Below, piece after piece: positions 59,275-64,000 of a stretch of DNA of 64,000 nt (position 1 is its first letter; each line of letters opens with the position of its first letter). The stretch spans positions 161,232-225,231 of the forward strand of contig NZ_JACHXW010000004.1 in NCBI RefSeq assembly GCF_014192395.1, read 5' to 3'. The notes under the pieces are model-generated. The model saw only the letters and a list, made by a program, of their open reading frames with translations, had not been told where the DNA came from and ran no database searches. This DNA is from Paenibacillus endophyticus. Its GTDB lineage: Bacteria > Bacillota > Bacilli > Paenibacillales > Paenibacillaceae. Made by a program: the position numbers and the translations under genes.

Positions 59275-60117
59275 TCAATTTGATGTAAGTCCAATCACCG
59301 AGAGCAGCTCTGGAAAGGTACGTGCATAGTAATGCGGCTGCGTCTCCCTTGCGTTTTTTGGGTTAATCAGGTTCTTGCCGTACCGCTGACCAGTGTCCGT
59401 TAGCGATTTGAACTTCTTAGATCCACTGGTACCAAGGCGTTCCATCTTCTCAAGCAAGTTGTGATGCATGAGGAGCTGATTGAATGCCATCGCGCTAATT
59501 CCGACCTCGTGCTTCTCAAGCAAAGCGCTTGCGGATTCAGTGATCTCTTCGTCAACGTATGCCGGCAAGGGAATTACAAGTCCGTGCTGTTCGTTAAAGT
59601 CACCTAGTAATTTCAATCGGCCGCTGTCAGGAAGGCGGAGCATATCGGCTACCACGCCAAGCATGTGCGTTTCCTTTTGGAAGTGAAGCAATTCCGAATT
59701 GCTGTTTGCCTTCGGCTGCTCTGCCTTAGGACGCTCGGATTCCACATCCAGCAGACGATCCCTTAAAGCTCTGGCAACTTCGCTATCCCTAAGCAACATC
59801 CCAATTCGCAAAATAGCGCGGCGTGGAACGACTGTGAAAGACGCTGTGTTTTTGCTTATTACACCTAAGTCCTTTAAAGACTTGAGTTCATCGCCAATCA
59901 AAACCCTGACACCATCACTTTCCAATTCAATACGATTTTCCTTAATACATGAATTAATTGCTTCTTTACCAACCTCGAAGTACTCAGCAGTTAGTTCCAT
60001 GCTTGCATTCACGTCATCCGGCAACAGCTCCAACTTCTTAACCTTATCCAAAATCTCGGTACGATCCACATGCGCCTCGCGTAGTGTCTTGCTTTCAACT
60101 AAACTATCGCTTTTCAT
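59275..60117 (-). CDS. Phage antirepressor-like DNA-binding protein
   Basis: A 280-aa protein with an N-terminal DNA-binding-like part (ELTAEYFEVGKEAINSCIKE; LKSLKDLGVI; VVPRRAILRIGMLLRDSEVA) and a C-terminal part ending GKNLINPKNARETQPHYYAR. Both are typical of Rha/antirepressor-type proteins in Bacillota prophages. In phages they relieve repression by the CI protein. It follows the Cro-like gene. AAGGGAG precedes the ATG. Confidence 0.72.
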   Translation of the reverse strand: MKSDSLVESKTLREAHVDRTEILDKVKKLELLPDDVNASMELTAEYFEVGKEAINSCIKENRIELESDGVRVLIGDELKSLKDLGVISKNTASFTVVPRRAILRIGMLLRDSEVARALRDRLLDVESERPKAEQPKANSNSELLHFQKETHMLGVVADMLRLPDSGRLKLLGDFNEQHGLVIPLPAYVDEEITESASALLEKHEVGISAMAFNQLLMHHNLLEKMERLGTSGSKKFKSLTDTGQRYGKNLINPKNARETQPHYYARTFPELLSVIGLTSN

Positions 60118-60206
60118 ATAGTTGCTCCCTTTTCATTGTTGTAGTCGGCTGAGGCAGCCTGCGTCTTGTTTATTGTGCGTGGTGCGGGGAATGCTTGTAA
60201 GGCAAT

Positions 60207-60437
60207 TTACTTTGAGGCGGGTTTTGGCTTGACGATTTCAAAAACCTCATCAAATGGAACCCCTAATGCATCAACTATTTTTTTAGCAACTCGTGGTCCC
60301 GCAAATCGATCGCCATTACTGATTTGAATCATAGTCGCTTCCCCGATTTGTGCGGCTTGAGCAAAAGAGCGTTTGGAGTGGCCTTTCTTAAATACCATCG
60401 AGTTAAACGAATCGAAATCTTTTAACTTTACTTTCAA
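60207..60437 (-). CDS. Cro-like small XRE-family regulator
   Basis: A 76-aa protein with an XRE HTH: KRSFAQAAQIGEATMIQISN, GDRFAGPRVAKKIVDALGVP, ending in a basic tail (KPKPASK). The start is TTG 60437, as GAGGTGA precedes it by 5 nt; ATG 60443 is the alternative. It is divergent from the CI-like gene, which is the usual switch layout. Confidence 0.72.
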   Translation of the reverse strand: MKVKLKDFDSFNSMVFKKGHSKRSFAQAAQIGEATMIQISNGDRFAGPRVAKKIVDALGVPFDEVFEIVKPKPASK

Positions 60438-60573
60438 CCTCATCACCTCAAGTCTCATTTGAGATTTTAGTTTCTGAAGAGATCGTAACATCGCTTGAAT
60501 CATTTGTAAAGAAAAAAGTTTCTTTTGAGACCGAAATGAGCTAAAATATATGCAAAAGGGAGTGTGGAGAAAG
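60438..60573. promoter_or_regulatory. Divergent control region of the CI/Cro-type switch
   Basis: TCTCATTTGAGA at about 60453-60464 is a perfect palindrome (TCTCA-TT-TGAGA). A related half-site TTTTGAGAC lies near 60521 and AATGAG near 60536. These are candidate repressor operators between the divergent regulators. Confidence 0.6.
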
Positions 60574-61388
60574 TGGAATTAGTTAATTTTGGTGAGTATC
60601 TCAGGGGCTTGCGAAAAAACAAAGGACTAACATTAAAAGCTTTAGCAGATGAGTCAAAGGTGTCTCAGTCGTATATAACAAATGTAGAGAATGGAAAACG
60701 TGGGGTTCCTTCTCCTGATATCTTAAAGCGATTATATATTCACCTTGACGTTGACTATTTAGACCTAATGAAAGCTGCAGGGCATATAAGTAATGATGGT
60801 GATTTAGCAATACTAATGTTAACTCCTGAGCGCATTTATAGATTGATCGATGAAATTGAAGCAGCTATAACGATTGAGAACGGAAAGTTTATTGAAAAAT
60901 GCGTGGAAGAAATAAAAATTATTATGTTTAATTCTAGGTGGTACTTTTATAATGCCGCTCGAAAATTGTGTCTATCTGCGGGAGATGAAGAAGAATCAAA
61001 AAAAAGATTGAAGCGTTTATTCGCACTTCCCCAACATCCGAATAAGGATTTCGATAAGGATATTTTCTTTAAAGAAGTGGTTAAGGTGACACCAGAATTT
61101 TTATTTGATGCCTTGCAAGAGCAGGATCTATACGATCTAGACGAACCTGATGATTCTTATTCAGAGTTTTTAGACATCCTTGTTAAACTTGCAGGAGTTG
61201 CACTAGGCTGTGAAGCTGGTCATAATAACGAGCTCTTTATTAATTTTTTGCGTGACCAGCGAGTTACTATTGATTTAGAGGAATTTCTGGATAATAAGTT
61301 TGTACGTTATCACGGAAAAAATATTACAGATAATGACCGTCAGAGAATCCTAGACATGCTCAAAGTGCTTTTTCCAGATCGTCAGTAA
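60564..61388 (+). CDS. CI-like XRE-family repressor
   Basis: A 274-aa protein. The N-terminal HTH is FGEYLRGLRKNKGLTLKALA, then DESKVSQSYITNVENGKRGV; a long acidic helical C-terminal part follows with no S24 protease motifs, so RecA-driven self-cleavage is not expected. The start is GTG 60564 or GTG 60573; both are near AAAGGGAG. It is AT-rich compared with the phage-type genes on the other strand. Confidence 0.78.
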   Translation: MEKVELVNFGEYLRGLRKNKGLTLKALADESKVSQSYITNVENGKRGVPSPDILKRLYIHLDVDYLDLMKAAGHISNDGDLAILMLTPERIYRLIDEIEAAITIENGKFIEKCVEEIKIIMFNSRWYFYNAARKLCLSAGDEEESKKRLKRLFALPQHPNKDFDKDIFFKEVVKVTPEFLFDALQEQDLYDLDEPDDSYSEFLDILVKLAGVALGCEAGHNNELFINFLRDQRVTIDLEEFLDNKFVRYHGKNITDNDRQRILDMLKVLFPDRQ

Positions 61389-62351
61389 TCAACACCTAAA
61401 CCAAACATTCCGATTCAGAAGGTTAGAATGCCTGTCTTTCCAAAATTGGCAAGCAAAAACTCTAACATAGCGAACCACCATGATAGAATAGCGCACCAGA
61501 TCGGTGCTGCCTGTGTTCCTTTCATCTTTTTCGTTAACGCCAGATTGGCGAAAAGTCAGCAACTCAAACAAAAAATATCCGGAATGGGATTCTAAATCTG
61601 ACAACGGATTAGCGGTCAGTTCGGAATACTAGGAAAATATGTATCGAAACAACTAATTAGCGGTCAGATTCCCCTAATCTGACCGCTACGTCGCGTACCA
61701 AGAAAGATATTAAATCTTTAAAGATAAAAGATTCTAAAGATATAGCTAAAAGCTATGTTTACTCAAATTCTTAGATTTCCAATAAGCGAAAATACAATCT
61801 ATTAATTTACTTTTATTTAATTTACTTTCCTTTACTTTGTGTACTTATTGCAGACATTTCGGGGGTTTCTGCATGCAATAACTCGGTATATGTATGCATT
61901 AACTCATTTAGCATCTTTTTAGCGTCCTAAAAGCTTGCATGAGCATTGCAGATGGACTGCACGAAATAGAGTTAACTTGGAACAGTATTAAGCAGCCGAA
62001 TCACTAACAACAGCAAGGGATTAGATACGCTTGCATTCGGAACTTGGAACAGTCACGGAACAAACGCGGAACAATAATAAGAATGTAAAGAAAGATAAGA
62101 ACTTAAAGTTCTTATATATTGTCCATTTAGATACTAACCATGGCATAAATGAACCTTTGAGGCTTCATCCATCGTCTAGGCTCAGTATCATGCAGTACAA
62201 GCCACGTTTAACGCTTTGTATAGGTTTACTAACACAAATACTACCTATCAGTTAGAACGTCTAAAAAGCACCTTTACGGCTCTGTACGCACGCATCACAG
62301 GATAAGATTATACCTTAGCTTGATTTTCTAATTAAAGGAGCGTGTAGGAGT
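61389..62351. other. Gene-free stretch with decayed coding remnants
   Basis: No complete gene was found in about 960 bp. At 61659-61687 AGCGGTCAGATT and AATCTGACCGCT form a perfect 12-bp hairpin. Right after it an open stretch reads SRTKKDIKSLKIKDSKDI and stops at about 61772. This looks like the lysine-rich tail of a phage replication protein. A similar lysine-rich frame lies at 62031-62255. These suggest deletion of a DnaD-like gene. Confidence 0.4.
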
Positions 62352-63569
62352 GTGGCATCTTTCAAGAAATACAAAACAAAAACCAAAGGCGAGCTCTGGT
62401 TATTTAAAATTGATGTCGGCAAAGATCCATTAACCGGCGAACGGAAGACTACCACAAAGCGCGGCTTTGCAACCAAACCCGAGGCAAGGCTTGCTGCTGC
62501 AGATATTGAGCGTGAAGTTGCCAATGGGCTATATACCCCTGACAATAACATTACCTTTTCTGAATTCGCTCAAGAATGGCTTGAAGATTACGGAAAGTCT
62601 GTGAAAGTGTCAACACTGGATTTAAGGTCCCGTATGGTCGATGTGCTGGACAAGAAATTAGGAGCACTCAAAGTAAAGGATATCAATCGGAAGCTGTATC
62701 AAAGCATCCTCGACGATCTAGGAGCAACTTATGCAGATAACTCCCTCTCGATCATTCATTCCACTGGAAAGCTAATCTTTAAGAAGGCTATCCAAGATGA
62801 GATAATCAAACGTGATCCGACTGAGCACACCAAAGTAACAAGGAAAAAGAAGACGGTCGAGGAGCTCGAAGACGAGGAATTACCAAAATTCATGGAGAAG
62901 GAAGAACTGGCGAGCTTTCTGTTCGCCGTCAAAGAATCAATGAAGCACCAAGATTATACTTTATTCTTGATGCTGGCATATACCGGCATGCGAATCGGCG
63001 AGCTGCTCGCCTTGAAGTGGAAAGATGTTTCGTTTGAAGAACATACCGTTAATATTACGAAAACATGCTACCTACCTAAACACAATACATTGAACTTTAT
63101 TCTGCTGCCACCTAAAACAAAATCATCTAAACGAGAAATTGTTGTTGATCTCTTAATCATCAGTGAATTAAAAAAGCATAAGTTTCATCAGAACACTATT
63201 AAGAATCATCCTGCTAGTCCCTTCAAGGATCACGACTTTATATTTACATCAGAAAGAGTCTTAGGTTATCCTTACAACAAATCGACGATCGAATACAAAA
63301 TGAAGAAGGCGCTGCTCATCAGCGGGAACAATCAGGATCTATCCCCCCACAGCCTCCGGCACTCTCACTGTTCATTGCTAGCTGAAGCTGGCGTAGGACT
63401 GACTGAGATCATGGAGCGGTTAGGTCACGAGGACGACCAGGTAACTAAACGGGTTTACCTGCACGTTACAAAAACTAAACGCCTCGATGCATCAAACAAA
63501 TTCTCTGCACTCATGGAAGATGCGGTCAAAATGCGGTCAAAATCGAATATAACAAACAAAATGTCCTGA
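62352..63569 (+). CDS. Tyrosine recombinase integrase with AP2-like arm-binding domain
   Basis: A 405-aa phage integrase. Residues 1-55 form an arm-binding AP2-like domain (KFKKYKTKTKGELWLF in the form SFKKYKTKTKGELWLFKI), followed by a SAM-like core-binding domain and the catalytic domain. The catalytic residues are Arg in TGMRIGELLALKW, His-x-x-Arg in SPHSLRHSHCSLL, His in RLGHEDDQVTKRVY and the nucleophile Tyr in RVYLHVT. All look intact. The GTG start follows TAGGAGT. The 3' end contains the 18-bp repeat found at the left end, and the stop lies in a 50-bp palindrome. Confidence 0.9.
   Translation: MASFKKYKTKTKGELWLFKIDVGKDPLTGERKTTTKRGFATKPEARLAAADIEREVANGLYTPDNNITFSEFAQEWLEDYGKSVKVSTLDLRSRMVDVLDKKLGALKVKDINRKLYQSILDDLGATYADNSLSIIHSTGKLIFKKAIQDEIIKRDPTEHTKVTRKKKTVEELEDEELPKFMEKEELASFLFAVKESMKHQDYTLFLMLAYTGMRIGELLALKWKDVSFEEHTVNITKTCYLPKHNTLNFILLPPKTKSSKREIVVDLLIISELKKHKFHQNTIKNHPASPFKDHDFIFTSERVLGYPYNKSTIEYKMKKALLISGNNQDLSPHSLRHSHCSLLAEAGVGLTEIMERLGHEDDQVTKRVYLHVTKTKRLDASNKFSALMEDAVKMRSKSNITNKMS
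63522..63539 (+). repeat. 18-bp direct repeat in the integrase 3' end
   Basis: GCGGTCAAAATGCGGTCA, identical to 41697-41714. It itself holds a tandem GCGGTCA/GCGGTCA pair spaced 11 bp apart. Confidence 0.7.
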
Positions 63570-63610
63570 TAAACCTAGAGGTTTTAACTCTTTAGGCTTA
63601 TGCAGGACAT
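63561..63610. repeat. 50-bp imperfect palindrome at the right element end
   Basis: ATGTCCTG pairs with CAGGACAT at the outer ends, and ATAAACCTAGAG with CTCTTTAGGCTTAT further in. It overlaps the integrase stop and ends with the 12-bp candidate att repeat. It may act as a terminator, as the recombination site, or both. Confidence 0.65.
63599..63610 (+). repeat. Right 12-bp direct repeat, candidate attachment site
   Basis: TATGCAGGACAT, identical to 41569-41580. Confidence 0.5.
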
Positions 63611-64000
63611 TCGTCTAGGGTGACTGTTTATTTTCTCGAAATATAAGATTATATAAGTTTTATACTTATTGGCATCCATATTGTTCGCAGCGAAATGTTG
63701 CTAGGCCGCCCCAGGTCGGAAATATCCGATTCGCAATGAAATATATGGATACATAAGTCTCCTACTTATAATGATTCTTATATTTCTCAGCAAAACGCTG
63801 CCTGCACCGAAATGAAAGCACATCCGTTTACGCTTGAAATGCAAGAGCTTATAGGTTTCTCCCTATAGCGCTGCGCTTGTATTTCTTCGCGAAACGAAAG
63901 CTGCGCCTCCATTTGTCGTCACAGCCGTTTACGCTTGAAATGCAAGACCTTATAGGTTTCTCCCTATAGCGCTGCGCTTGTATTTCTTCGCGAAACGAAA
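63611..64000. repeat. Tandem REP-like hairpin units at the window end
   Basis: Two units of 76 bp (63824-63899 and 63925-64000) differ by one base. Each begins CCGTTTACGCTTGAAATGCA and ends TATTTCTTCGCGAAACGAAA. Inside, GAAATGCAAG pairs with CTTGTATTTC and CTTATAGG with CCTATAG. Two more diverged units of like shape lie at about 63640-63705 and 63735-63800. No gene was seen in this 390-bp stretch. Confidence 0.8.

Larger units (their letters stand above)
41569..63610. mobile_element. Integrated prophage-derived element with a gene-cassette array
   Basis: About 22 kb between 12-bp direct repeats. The right third is a phage early region (integrase, CI/Cro pair, antirepressor-like, HTH, ArpU-like), partly decayed. 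The left half is an array of small genes separated by compound repeats. No terminase, portal, capsid, tail, lysis, conjugation or replication-helicase gene is visible, so it cannot make virions or transfer on its own. Boundaries are inferred from the repeat pair and from cotE on the left; the right neighbour gene lies outside the window. Confidence 0.65.

Noticed and set aside
62031..62255. 74-aa frame between repressor and integrase
   Set aside because: It lacks a ribosome binding site, and its lysine-rich part looks like a remnant of a lost gene.
63824..64000. CRISPR array at the right window edge
   Set aside because: Units are 76 bp with internal hairpins and short spacers of 25 bp; the shape is that of REP-like intergenic repeats.

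Overview
The window looks like the chromosome of an endospore-forming, low-to-mid GC Bacillota, most likely Paenibacillus or a close relative. The reasons are cotE, spoVK and YjcZ-type spore genes, LexA boxes of the Bacillus type, the block spoVK-hflX-ynbB-glnR-glnA in the order known from Bacillus subtilis, strong GGAGG ribosome binding sites with many TTG and GTG starts, and a phiEco32-type amidoligase between mutS and cotE. No rRNA, tRNA or CRISPR array was seen.

Positions 1-41530 are ordinary core genome, mostly on the minus strand. In order they hold: a divergent Fpg/MutM homologue without the N-terminal proline; a HAD phosphatase; the mitomycin-repair pair mrfA/mrfB; an sdpR/sdpI-like pair; RNase Z; metH; mtnD; a YknXYZ/MacAB-type exporter; yneA and lexA with a perfect LexA box between them; small spore-type proteins; the glnRA to spoVK block; a peptidyl-prolyl isomerase and a class A penicillin-binding protein; the translation/RNA set hfq-miaA-methyltransferase; mutL-mutS; the amidoligase; and cotE.

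From about 41.57 to 63.61 kb a foreign element sits directly upstream of cotE. Its right end is a phage-type early region: a tyrosine integrase and a CI-like repressor on plus, and a Cro-like regulator, an antirepressor-like protein, a small HTH protein, several small and decayed phage genes, a winged-helix protein next to four 14-bp palindromes, and an ArpU-like regulator on minus. No terminase, capsid, tail or lysis genes are present.

In their place, 42.8-52.5 kb is an AT-rich array of single small genes (DUF3800, DUF3888, an acetyltransferase, membrane proteins, many unknowns). Fifteen copies of one compound repeat separate them. A full copy is a motif like AAGCTAACTGGGAACGATAG at or over the stop codon of a gene, then a variable hairpin, then a motif like GAGCTAACTGGCAGGATAG before the next gene. 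Repeat orientation follows gene orientation and flips near 49 kb. The array ends in inverted 37-38 nt copies of one hairpin, and a perfect 51-bp inverted repeat lies inside it. This gene-cassette-like array, with no integron integrase in view, is the most unusual thing in the window.

The element is flanked by a 12-bp direct repeat that overlaps a sigma-E-like -10 sequence of cotE, so integration may have rebuilt the upstream part of a spore-coat promoter. Beyond the element, and again between mutS and the amidoligase, lie hairpin-forming REP-like intergenic repeats. All function calls come from reading sequence motifs; no database search was possible.
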